DNA from: Candidatus Kuenenia stuttgartensis
Lineage (GTDB): Bacteria > Planctomycetota > Planctomycetia > Isosphaerales > Isosphaeraceae
NCBI GenBank assembly: GCA_945872325.1
Contig: CAMBZY010000050.1
Span: 1-11,356, forward strand
Reading direction: 5' to 3'
DNA length: 11,356 bases
Shown: piece after piece, positions 1 to 6,571 of the stretch
How positions within the stretch are numbered: the first letter of the stretch is position 1
How the letters are laid out: each line of letters opens with the position of its first letter
Made by a program: the position numbers and the translations under genes
The notes under the pieces: model-generated
Seen by the model: the letters and a program-made list of their open reading frames with translations, nothing else
What the model was told of the DNA's origin: nothing
The model's database searches: none

Positions 1-32
1 TCGGATCACGCCCCTTCAGGTCGAAATCTAGT

Positions 33-192
33 CGCCGGGCGCTAGCCCCCGGTTTCGGGGATTTTAGAAATCCAACTGGTGCTAGCGCCAAGCCCGGCTG
101 GATAAGCGCCGCGAGTTTCTCTGTTTCAGCTAACCGCCGGTTTCTACGTCGAACAAATCCAACCGGGGCTAGCGCCAAGCCCGGCTAGGTAA
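33..192. repeat. REP-like palindromic repeat cluster (two direct copies, one inverted partial copy)
   Basis: Two 38-base units lie at 68-105 and 155-192 in the same orientation, 87 bases apart. Both read AAATCCAAC, a variable 2-4 bases, then GCTAGCGCCAAGCCCGGCT and a GG/TAA tail. A third, shorter unit at about 33-55 is in the opposite orientation (GCCGGGCGCTAGCCCCCGG). Each full unit can fold on itself: in the second copy CCGGGGCT at 163-170 faces AGCCCGG at 178-184. Short, GC-rich, palindromic, intergenic and present in mixed orientation, this fits the REP/BIME class. No coding sequence is visible in 1-345; 193-280 shows nothing recognisable. Confidence 0.75.
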
Positions 193-280
193 TACCCAAG
201 CGGCGTTAATCTACGATTCGTTTAAATTCCTGGCTGTTCATTATCTCGCCGAAGCCGTGGGCTATAGCTTACAAATCATA

Positions 281-310
281 AAAAAAACGGCAGACAAATT
301 GTCTGCCGTT
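281..310 (-). terminator. Intrinsic terminator of the 346-1107 gene
   Basis: Read on the minus strand, a perfect ten-pair stem (AACGGCAGAC at 286-295 with GTCTGCCGTT at 301-310, five-base loop) runs straight into a U tract given by the A run at 281-287. It begins 36 bases beyond the stop codon of the minus-strand gene ending at 346, so it terminates that transcript. It also separates the gene from the repeat cluster. Confidence 0.92.
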
Positions 311-345
311 CCTGATTGAATTTCTAACCAGACACTTTCCAGCTA

Positions 346-1107
346 TCAACGACGAATCCAGGTCCTTGGATTCAAGCTGCTGACGGCATCCTTCAAAGGA
401 TTACGCTGAGGGGCTCGCATGACTTCTGGTGGAGCTTCGACAGATGCGATATCTGTCGAATCCAGAATGTCGACTGCACCAGTTCTAGGCTGGGCAGGAG
501 CTTTCGGACGGGGTGGGATGCCGTCGTCTACAGTCGCAGGTTTGGCGGTCGGCAGATCGAATGGTGAATCACCAGGAGCTGGAAGATTTGGGGCAGTGGG
601 AGGACTTGTGCGTGGCTTAGTATCGAGGTCAGGCTTTACGGGAGCTGGCTTGTCGCCGGCTGGTTTGTCCAGGTTAAAAGGGCTTTCCGTATCGCTTGGC
701 AATGGGACAGGTCGTGGAACGGCTTCGCCTTGATCTCGGCCACGGCCACCTGCAGCAGCTCCAGCTCCGCCGCGTGGTGGGAGATCTTCATCGTCACGAC
801 TACGATCGTTTCCACCGACACCAAACTCTTCGTCGAGACGCTTCACTTCTTTAGAAACCTGTTGCATCAATTCGTCACGGTTGATGGCTTCAGGATTCGT
901 CAGGCCCCAACCGGTCGGGAACCGTCTCCATTCCGTTGGATGAAGGCCGTAGAATTGATCCCGGTTCATCTTATAAATGGGTGATTCACTCGATGGATCA
1001 GGCCTTTGGCGGCGGATCCACATATTTGGAAACAGCTGAGCCTCAGCCGATTGCCCGCCAAAGATTGCCAAACCAATCAATCCAAGCCATAGTCGATTGC
1101 ACTGCAT
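346..1107 (-). CDS. Secreted proline-rich protein with HPTxWRRFPTGW motif, function unknown
   Basis: The 253-residue product opens with a Sec signal peptide: hydrophobic residues 6-18, then a likely AEA|Q cleavage after residue 24. Residues 56-67 are HPTEWRRFPTGW, like a short aromatic/proline motif I associate with small secreted planctomycete proteins. Residues 75-95 are charged and probably helical. From about 100 to 240 the chain is low-complexity and rich in Pro, Ala, Gly and Asp, with two related segments, SPFNLDKPAGDKP (142-154) and SPFDLPTAKPA (181-191). The tetrapeptide WIRR occurs just after the mature N terminus (30-33) and again as the last four residues (250-253). The start is firm: a nine-base AGGAGGTGA Shine-Dalgarno lies 3 bases upstream. 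It appears to be a single-gene transcript. The export call is secure; no molecular function can be named. Confidence 0.85.
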   Translation of the reverse strand: MQCNRLWLGLIGLAIFGGQSAEAQLFPNMWIRRQRPDPSSESPIYKMNRDQFYGLHPTEWRRFPTGWGLTNPEAINRDELMQQVSKEVKRLDEEFGVGGNDRSRDDEDLPPRGGAGAAAGGRGRDQGEAVPRPVPLPSDTESPFNLDKPAGDKPAPVKPDLDTKPRTSPPTAPNLPAPGDSPFDLPTAKPATVDDGIPPRPKAPAQPRTGAVDILDSTDIASVEAPPEVMRAPQRNPLKDAVSSLNPRTWIRR

Positions 1108-1109
1108 AA

Positions 1110-1124
1110 ATCACCTCCTGTGAT
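1110..1124 (-). promoter_or_regulatory. Extended Shine-Dalgarno lying in a small hairpin
   Basis: On the minus strand the sequence ATCAC-AGGAG-GTGAT forms a five-pair stem whose loop and 3' arm are the ribosome binding site of the 346-1107 gene. The AGGAGGTGA at 1119-1111 is complementary over nine bases to the 16S rRNA 3' end. A ribosome site this strong, half buried in a local stem, could modulate initiation, but the stem is short. Confidence 0.5.
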
Positions 1125-1568
1125 ATGATCGTTCGATCCGCAAAATCTTGGTGCTTATTGGGTATCCGCCCACAGCAACCAGAGGAATCGACGTGAATCT
1201 CTGTCCTGCTCCGATTCTTTCATACTCTTCGGATCGGATATGCCGAGAACTCTAAGCAATTCAGGTAATACAGGTAATTCGAGTTGTGTGCATAGTTGGG
1301 GTTGTAAGGGTTGTGCGGATTCTGTTTCTTATGCGGTAAAAGCCTAGTTCGACTGAATGCATGTATTCTGACATGGACTTGAGGAAAAGTTCCCGAAAAA
1401 AAATCAAGCCATCTTGGCAGCCATTTTAACGATTCCAGCCTTGATTGTCGAAAATAATAGTATCGCAGCGAAGTCGAGTGTTTCGACGGGCCTGTTTGAC
1501 GCGGACCTCGGTTGGAGAGTTCGCTCTAGTAACAGGCCGGAATGCCAGGTTTATGGAAGGAGACAGGG
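1125..1568. other. Divergent intergenic spacer
   Basis: About 440 bases separate two divergently read genes and must hold both promoters, but no convincing -35/-10 pair was found. Visible structure is limited to a short direct repeat, CAGGTAAT at 1262-1269 and 1271-1278, a GT-rich stretch at about 1281-1319 with repeated GTTG, and a seven-base inverted repeat (AATCAAG 1402-1408, CTTGATT 1440-1446) that may be chance. No RNA gene or reliable small coding sequence was seen. Confidence 0.5.
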
Positions 1569-2495
1569 ATGATTCCACGGAAGGCATGGCGCTCATTTTT
1601 GATTATGAGTGCAGGCTTTTGTGCCCTTTGGTTGAGCGGCTGTCAGACAGTGCGCACGCCAGAGGAAACCATCGCGGATTCAAACATCCCGAGGGAGCTG
1701 TCAAAAACGACTCTTCCTCCTTATGTCATCGAACCGCCTGATATTCTGCTTGTAGAAGTGCTTGAGGCTCTTCCAGGTCGCCCGATTCAGGGTGAGCGTC
1801 TGGTTCGACCTGACGGCACCATTTCGCTCGGCTTTTATGGCGATGTTTATGTGGCTGGCCTGACGATCAGTGAAGCCAAGGAAAAGGTCATCGCCCACCT
1901 TCGTAAATACCTGAATGACGAGCCTTTGGGCCTGATTCAGGAAGACGAGGAAACGCGTGAGTTCAAGGCTGTTCCTCCTGCCGAATCCAATCGGGTTGTG
2001 GTCGATGTGGCCGCCTATAACTCTAAGTTCTACTATGTTCAGGGAGATTTTGGTGCACCTGGCCGTCTCCCGATCACTGGCAATGAAACGGTTCTCGATG
2101 CTATTCAATTCGCAGGTGGTCTGATGCCAACTGCAGCTCCTCAAAACATACGTCTGGTAAGGCCTGCCCCTCCAGGTGCTTGTTGCGAGCAAATTCTGCC
2201 GGTGAATCTGGCTGCAATCGTGAATGCTGGTGACCCGACCACGAACTATCAGATGATGCCTGGCGATCGATTGATGGTCTATCGTGATCCAATCGTCCGT
2301 ACCACCATCTTCCTCGAACGTATTGCTGCACCATTCTTTACAGTGGTCAACGGGGTTCAGTCCTACAGCTTTGCTGCGAACTCCGTGCGATACCTGAACT
2401 ATCCGATCGGTGGTCTTTATGGAAACACTTCGGGCTCGGCTACAACTTCTGGTCGCCCCGTCGTTCCAGCCATACCGAGTGCTTTACCTCGCTGA
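1569..2495 (+). CDS. Polysaccharide export outer-membrane lipoprotein (Wza/KpsD-like, Poly_export + SLBB)
   Basis: The product is 308 residues. Residues 8-21 are hydrophobic and end in the lipobox LSGC, so Cys25 should be lipidated after signal peptidase II cleavage. Residues about 50-148 match the polysaccharide export domain: YVIEPPDIL, then ERLVRPDGTISLGFYGDVYVAGLT and the helix SEAKEKVIAHL. Residues about 152-240 form an SLBB-type module: FYYVQGDFGAPGRLPITGNETVLDAIQFAGG, ending in the characteristic PGDRLMVYRDP. The last 65 residues are Ser/Thr/Gly-rich with no recognised domain. The family forms an outer-membrane channel for capsule or exopolysaccharide. The start at 1569 is preferred over an in-frame ATG at 1542 because GGAAGGAG lies 6 bases before it and the signal peptide then begins properly. 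No inner-membrane chain-length regulator or glycosyltransferase is adjacent, so the partner system is elsewhere. Confidence 0.9.
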   Translation: MIPRKAWRSFLIMSAGFCALWLSGCQTVRTPEETIADSNIPRELSKTTLPPYVIEPPDILLVEVLEALPGRPIQGERLVRPDGTISLGFYGDVYVAGLTISEAKEKVIAHLRKYLNDEPLGLIQEDEETREFKAVPPAESNRVVVDVAAYNSKFYYVQGDFGAPGRLPITGNETVLDAIQFAGGLMPTAAPQNIRLVRPAPPGACCEQILPVNLAAIVNAGDPTTNYQMMPGDRLMVYRDPIVRTTIFLERIAAPFFTVVNGVQSYSFAANSVRYLNYPIGGLYGNTSGSATTSGRPVVPAIPSALPR

Positions 2496-2523
2496 TTTGA
2501 TCTGTTAATTTAAAATCCGTAGT

Positions 2524-2561
2524 GCCAGGCGATTGATTAATTCGATCGCCTGGCTTTTTTT
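2524..2561 (+). terminator. Intrinsic terminator of the polysaccharide export gene
   Basis: A perfect ten-pair stem, GCCAGGCGAT (2524-2533) with ATCGCCTGGC (2545-2554), is followed by seven T at 2555-2561. It sits between convergent genes ending at 2495 and 2570. On the minus strand the stem is followed only by a weak, interrupted T-rich run, so it may slow but probably does not efficiently stop transcription from the other side. Confidence 0.93.
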
Positions 2562-2569
2562 ATATGGAA

Positions 2570-3904
2570 TTATTCAGCAGGCCAAGGAGTTCGGATATAT
2601 CCGGAGTCGATGGGAGCCTGATATTGGATTGATTCTAAATCAGGCGTTTCTACACGTTTTCCACCACTCATACGGCTATCCAGCAAGGCGTCCAAAATGC
2701 CGCCTGTGAGCTGAGTCCGCTCGGCTGGATAGGGGGAATTTCCAGATTTGAAGAAGTCTTCGATACGGAGAACCAGCGGATTGAAAAAATTCGCCCCTGG
2801 AGGTGCTGGCAGATAGACATTTGTGGAGACCACAGAAGGGTTTTGATTCTGGCCCTTGAGTTTCAATGCAATCGAGGTGTCGTCCACAAAACCGTTGGCA
2901 ATCACGACCTTTCCAATAAATCCGTCCGTATATTCCACTTCAAAATAGATTGGGACCTTTAAAAATGTCGGACGGTTGGGAGGAGGGCTGAATTCCGAGC
3001 AGCACTGCTGGGGCGAACCCGCATTTCGGCTATGGCTGCGGCGTGCTGCTGTCAGGAGCAAATCCATCGACCATCTCCCAGCCTCAGCGGCTTTCCAGAC
3101 ATCATCTCCCAAAAGACATGTCACAGCCTTCACACCTTGTGGCTTGCCTCCAGGATTTCTACGCTCAACGAAAGCCTGAAGCGTTTCGAGTGCATGAAAT
3201 CCGAAGATTTCAATCTCTCCACGTGAAAGGACAACCACATCTTCAATCTGACTACCAAGTGGAATTTCAATTTCAGGATGCCGCCAGGTAATCGGCAAGC
3301 TCGATCCGGCCATCAACGGAAATTTCAACTCCTTTGACCATTTCATAATCTCAGAAGCTTTTTTGCGGTCATATGAAAGGTGCTTGTCATTAAAAACGGG
3401 CACAGACCGGCCGCTTTTTTTGAAGACTTCCACGACCTGTTTAATGTATTCATATCGCGGATAAAGCGTTTGATATTTCTGGTTGATTGGATATTTCCCG
3501 TGCTCGGCAATCACCAGGACAGCATCGACTGCAAGCTGATCCCCACCAAGACATAAAGCCTTTTCAATGCTATCGAATTGAGGGACACCACGCTTCTTTG
3601 CGATCCCCTTGCCGAGATCGGTTTCGGGAGGCATTTGTTCGATATAAATCGAGCTGATTTCAAAGCTGTCGGAGGGTTTGTGAAGTTTATCCTGGCCATC
3701 GTAAAGCGGGAATCCGTCGAGAAATCGGCCAACGATATGATAGGCGTGTGATAAATAATGGTAAGTCGAACATAATGCCGCGACCTTGATTTTCTTTCCG
3801 GGTTCAGGGAGAGTTGCATTCCCAAAAGCATGAATCTCTGGCATGGCGATTCCTGATGCAGCGGTTGCAATGGCAGACTGACGAATCATGGTGCGACGGT
3901 TCAT
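2570..3904 (-). CDS. Tat-exported protein resembling a degenerate Gfo/Idh/MocA oxidoreductase
   Basis: The product is 444 residues. The N terminus MNRRTMIRQSAIATAASG has the twin arginines, polar flank and Ala-rich core of a Tat leader. Mature residues 38-46 (KIKVAALCS) resemble a first Rossmann strand; 127-139 (DAVLVIAEHGKYP) resembles the DAVxIATP step; 168-177 (SVPVFNDKHL) sits where family members have KPVxxEKP; 194-200 (KFPLMAG) resembles the following strand. The GxGxxG dinucleotide loop is absent and the catalytic Glu-Lys-Pro is Asp-Lys-His, so ordinary NAD(P)-dependent oxidoreductase activity is doubtful. The C-terminal half (315-400) is beta-rich, as expected for that fold. It overlaps the upstream small membrane protein gene by 4 bases, and its AGGAG ribosome site lies inside that gene, so the two are translationally coupled. 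Export is well supported; fold is inference; function is unknown. Confidence 0.8.
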   Translation of the reverse strand: MNRRTMIRQSAIATAASGIAMPEIHAFGNATLPEPGKKIKVAALCSTYHYLSHAYHIVGRFLDGFPLYDGQDKLHKPSDSFEISSIYIEQMPPETDLGKGIAKKRGVPQFDSIEKALCLGGDQLAVDAVLVIAEHGKYPINQKYQTLYPRYEYIKQVVEVFKKSGRSVPVFNDKHLSYDRKKASEIMKWSKELKFPLMAGSSLPITWRHPEIEIPLGSQIEDVVVLSRGEIEIFGFHALETLQAFVERRNPGGKPQGVKAVTCLLGDDVWKAAEAGRWSMDLLLTAARRSHSRNAGSPQQCCSEFSPPPNRPTFLKVPIYFEVEYTDGFIGKVVIANGFVDDTSIALKLKGQNQNPSVVSTNVYLPAPPGANFFNPLVLRIEDFFKSGNSPYPAERTQLTGGILDALLDSRMSGGKRVETPDLESIQYQAPIDSGYIRTPWPAE

Positions 3905-4272
3905 GGTAGCTCCTCTTCAGATGGTGATTTGGAATGGATTAAATCGATGGTTTTCTGATTGCGATACGTGGCCCAGATCAGGCTTGAAAATGCCACGGAG
4001 ATCAATGTTGGGCCGTCGATCAGGGCTCTTCCAATCCGGTCAAGCGAGATTCCAACCACTCTCAGGCCGATGCTAAGACTGATCAGTATGAACGTTACCG
4101 CAAACACAAGATAGGCCCGGGGCGGAAGTTTTCGATTTTTGTGGGTATTTGATTCCAATGTCTGGCGATTTAATGGGGGCGAGTGCTGGGCGTTCATGGA
4201 TTCGGTATCTGAAAAAGTATTGGTGGCAGCGATTTGATTGTTCTTGAATGGGACGTCGAGAAGGTTCTGCAA
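3901..4272 (-). CDS. Small two-helix membrane protein, function unknown
   Basis: The 123-residue reading begins at a TTG; an internal ATG at 4197 would give 98 residues. Neither start has a good ribosome site, so the N terminus is uncertain. The first about 50 residues are polar. Two hydrophobic segments follow a basic stretch (NRKLPPR): AYLVFAVTFILISLSIGLRVV and, about 14 residues later, LIDGPTLISVAFSSLIWATY. The tail is charged (SKSPSEEELP). Its stop overlaps the start of the Tat-exported protein gene (ATGA, 3901-3904), which implies one transcript and possibly a functional pair: a membrane anchor or assembly partner for the exported protein. It matches no family I recognise. The coupling and the membrane segments argue that it is real. 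Confidence 0.7.
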   Translation of the reverse strand: MQNLLDVPFKNNQIAATNTFSDTESMNAQHSPPLNRQTLESNTHKNRKLPPRAYLVFAVTFILISLSIGLRVVGISLDRIGRALIDGPTLISVAFSSLIWATYRNQKTIDLIHSKSPSEEELP

Positions 4273-4343
4273 AAGTGGACCGGTTGCATCAGGACAGTTT
4301 TATAGTCGAGCGAAAAGTCTCCACGTTCTTGCATGTTACGACG

Positions 4344-4371
4344 CCGTTACGGTTCTATGCGATGGTGTCAA
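4344..4371 (-). promoter_or_regulatory. Candidate promoter for the 4272-2570 gene pair
   Basis: On the minus strand a perfect -35 hexamer TTGACA (4371-4366) is followed after 16 bases by TAACGG (4349-4344), a poor -10. It lies about 70 bases ahead of the TTG start of the small membrane protein. The -35 is good and the -10 is weak, so this is only a candidate. The rest of 4273-4514 shows nothing else. Confidence 0.25.
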
Positions 4372-4514
4372 GACTCTGATGTTTTCGATGGTGCTTGTTG
4401 TCAGTCGATTCACTGAGATTCCATGGTGAGTCTATACTATCAGATGCTGCTCTGAAAAGACGTATGAGGCTTCGAAAATTTCTTTGATAATTCTTCTCTG
4501 TTTGCGAATTAAAC

Positions 4515-4548
4515 AAAAAAAGCCTTGCCGAAGTCGATACGGCAAGGC
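4515..4548 (-). terminator. Intrinsic terminator of the sulfatase gene
   Basis: On the minus strand a perfect nine-pair stem (GCCTTGCCG at 4522-4530 with CGGCAAGGC at 4540-4548, nine-base loop) runs into a U tract given by seven A at 4515-4521. It lies 38 bases past the sulfatase stop, so the sulfatase is transcribed separately from the two minus-strand genes that follow. Confidence 0.93.
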
Positions 4549-4585
4549 CCATTTTGGGATCAATTGTCGAGTTGAAGAAACCTGA

Positions 4586-6160
4586 TCAACTCAGTGGCTG
4601 AAGCCTTGTGGCCTTGATCTCTTGCAGACGTGCTCGTAGGCGGGCGTATTCGCGCTGCACTGGCTTGGGGCGTTTGGTAATTTGATAGGCCAGATTGTTC
4701 TGTTCGAGCGGGTCAGTCACCACGTCGTACATTTCCCACTGGCTGGGGACATTGCCTGCGATGTCGTAGTATTCCGCAAGTTTAAATCGGTTCTCACGGA
4801 ATGAGGCGATCCGGTTCAACGGCTGAACGTACGGACCGGTCTTTTGACCCGCTTGCCAGTCGTCGTATGTAAAGACAATATAATCTTGAACAGCAGGGCT
4901 GCCTGGATTCGTGATCAGCCTCGAATAGTCCACACCCTGCCAGCTGGTCCGAGCGGAGTCAGGGGCATCAAACAGGCCGGCCAATGTCGGCACGAAGTCC
5001 ACATGGGAAACAAGGCTGTGATTCACATGGGGAACCTTGTAGATCTTCGGATTAGAGAAGATGAGTGGAACTCTGGTGGATTCTTCGTAGAAGTTGAAGC
5101 ACTTTTGACGCTGGCCAGAGTGAGTCATCCCCATCTCGCCGTGGTCGGCTGTTTTGATCACCAGGGTGTTATCTGTAAAGCCCTTGGCCTTAAGAGTATC
5201 AAGGATCTGCACCAGGTACTTGTCAGACGATTTCATCAGATTTCCGTAGAAATTCAGATAATTTCGCTTCATCTCAGGTGTGGTCAAAGCACCTGACAGG
5301 TTGAATATTTTGTTGAACTGAGACTGCGTAATCGGCTTGGTCGAGAGGTCTTCGTTTACAGTCTTTGGGAGTTGGAGTTCACCTTTCAGCCAACTGTCGT
5401 CGTATCCATAATCTGGGTTATCGTAATTCTTAGGGTAGAAAAGAACGTCGTGAGGGTTCACAAGCGAGACGATCAAGCAAAACGGTTTGGTCTTGGAAGC
5501 CACTTTGTTCAGGTAAGCCAGAACACCTTCCTCGCCATCTTCCATCGGCCCATCGTCGTTCATGAACCGGCCATCATTATTCGCTGTTCCACCACCTGCT
5601 TCAGGGGCAGACTGATCGGCACCTGCATCCTGGGGGTTCCAGCGAGTGAACCCGTATTGGTTCACATCCGAAGGAGCATATGACGTGCCGTTGGCAGGCT
5701 TGGTCAGGTGAAACTTGCCTTTATAGACGACGTCATAGCCTTTGGAGGCCATCACCGTAGCAATATTCTTAAAGTCAGTCGAAAGTTCGACTTGTGGGTA
5801 CTGATCGGCAGGCATATCGGTTTCAAGAGTGTACTTCACGCCGTGTTGGGCAGGGAGGTAGCCGGTCAACCATGTCGATCTGGCGGGTGAACACATGCAG
5901 GAATTCGTATAAGCCCGCGTAAAGGTCAGTCCTTTTTGCGTAAGTCGGGTCATGCCTGGCATATTGCGGGCAGCCCAACCTCCAGGAAAATGCTGCATCG
6001 CACGTTCTTGATCCGTGACAAAAATGACCACGTTCATCCCATCAAACTGGGATCGTGGCACTCCACCTTCCACCTTGGATTTCGAAGAAAGTATGGTGAA
6101 GACAGGTGCTGCAGCAGCAGCCGTTGCGGCAGAAGTCTTGATCAGAGTTCGGCGATTCAT
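4586..6160 (-). CDS. Tat-exported Cys-type sulfatase (formylglycine-dependent, family S1)
   Basis: The product is 524 residues, normal for the family. Residues 1-20 (MNRRTLIKTSAATAAAAAPV) form a Tat leader. The core signature is CSPARSTWLTG at 90-100: Cys90 is the residue that becomes formylglycine, followed by the Pro and Arg of CxPxR. Metal ligands are suggested at Asp50-Gln51 (VTDQ; some subfamilies have Gln instead of a second Asp) and Asp339-His340 (KTADHGEMG). Other expected active-site positions are GKFH (148-151), NPHD (235-238) and Lys353, ahead of FYEESTRVPLIF (358-368). The C-terminal subdomain includes EMYDVVTDPLEQNNLA (476-491), typical of the family. The enzyme should hydrolyse a sulfate ester, often on sulfated polysaccharide in planctomycetes; substrate is not readable here. 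No maturase gene is in the window. GAGGG lies 4 bases before the ATG. It is a monocistronic unit. Confidence 0.95.
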   Translation of the reverse strand: MNRRTLIKTSAATAAAAAPVFTILSSKSKVEGGVPRSQFDGMNVVIFVTDQERAMQHFPGGWAARNMPGMTRLTQKGLTFTRAYTNSCMCSPARSTWLTGYLPAQHGVKYTLETDMPADQYPQVELSTDFKNIATVMASKGYDVVYKGKFHLTKPANGTSYAPSDVNQYGFTRWNPQDAGADQSAPEAGGGTANNDGRFMNDDGPMEDGEEGVLAYLNKVASKTKPFCLIVSLVNPHDVLFYPKNYDNPDYGYDDSWLKGELQLPKTVNEDLSTKPITQSQFNKIFNLSGALTTPEMKRNYLNFYGNLMKSSDKYLVQILDTLKAKGFTDNTLVIKTADHGEMGMTHSGQRQKCFNFYEESTRVPLIFSNPKIYKVPHVNHSLVSHVDFVPTLAGLFDAPDSARTSWQGVDYSRLITNPGSPAVQDYIVFTYDDWQAGQKTGPYVQPLNRIASFRENRFKLAEYYDIAGNVPSQWEMYDVVTDPLEQNNLAYQITKRPKPVQREYARLRARLQEIKATRLQPLS

Positions 6161-6169
6161 TCAACCCTC

Positions 6170-6256
6170 TTGACGTTCTAGGTGATTCTCAAACAGGTGT
6201 GGAACTCAGCTTGGTTCGCACTCTATAACGATTGACGTTATAGATGCGCGTTATAG
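6170..6256. promoter_or_regulatory. Candidate operator array of CGTTATAG half-sites upstream of the sulfatase
   Basis: CTATAACG at 6223-6230 and CGTTATAG at 6236-6243 form a perfect eight-base inverted repeat around a five-base spacer. A third copy, CGTTATAG, follows at 6249-6256, 13 bases from the second in direct orientation. A fourth near-copy, TTGACGTTCTAG at 6170-6181, differs at one base from TTGACGTTATAG at 6232-6243 and ends at the sulfatase ribosome site. Three exact 8-mers and one near match within 90 bases, immediately upstream of a single gene, suggest a dimeric regulator. Some copies read TATAAC on the minus strand and could double as -10 elements. Confidence 0.5.
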
Positions 6257-6571
6257 CCAATATATACCAGAGATAATGAATAGGCAAATTTTATGTCGTG
6301 ATTTAAGATTCTCGAAATATGAAGGCTAAGCCAGCAAAACATGGAAAAGGCTGAAAGGTGGTAGATCCGAAATAAGGCATTATATGGACACAAATCAAAA
6401 TCTTTGTTGGGAAGAAAGTTAGGTTTAGGGGTTGAATCGGATGCGGAATCTGGATGAAAGATCACAACTTTCGTGATCATTTCGGAAAAAAGAGATAGAA
6501 CAATTCGACGGTATCTGCTACAAGTAATGAATATAACGGTAGACCTATGGAATCGAAGGCTCGTCAAAACT
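6257..6571. other. Spacer between sulfatase operator and lepB
   Basis: About 315 AT-rich bases contain no convincing gene. The lepB reading frame is open back to an ATG at 6473, and another ATG lies at 6527, so part of this stretch could be coding if an upstream start is used. One further TATAACG occurs at 6532-6538. No clear -35/-10 pair, terminator or RNA was found. Confidence 0.4.

Noticed and set aside
1402..1446. Inverted repeat AATCAAG/CTTGATT upstream of the export lipoprotein
   Set aside because: Seven bases separated by 31 in AT-rich DNA is near chance expectation; no promoter aligns with it.
1391..1450. Possible sigma-54 promoter at TTGGCAGCCATTTTAAC
   Set aside because: The GC pair required in the -12 element is absent.
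1445..1741. 98-residue plus-strand frame overlapping the export lipoprotein start
   Set aside because: The overlapping frame encodes a clear lipobox and export domain with a better ribosome site.
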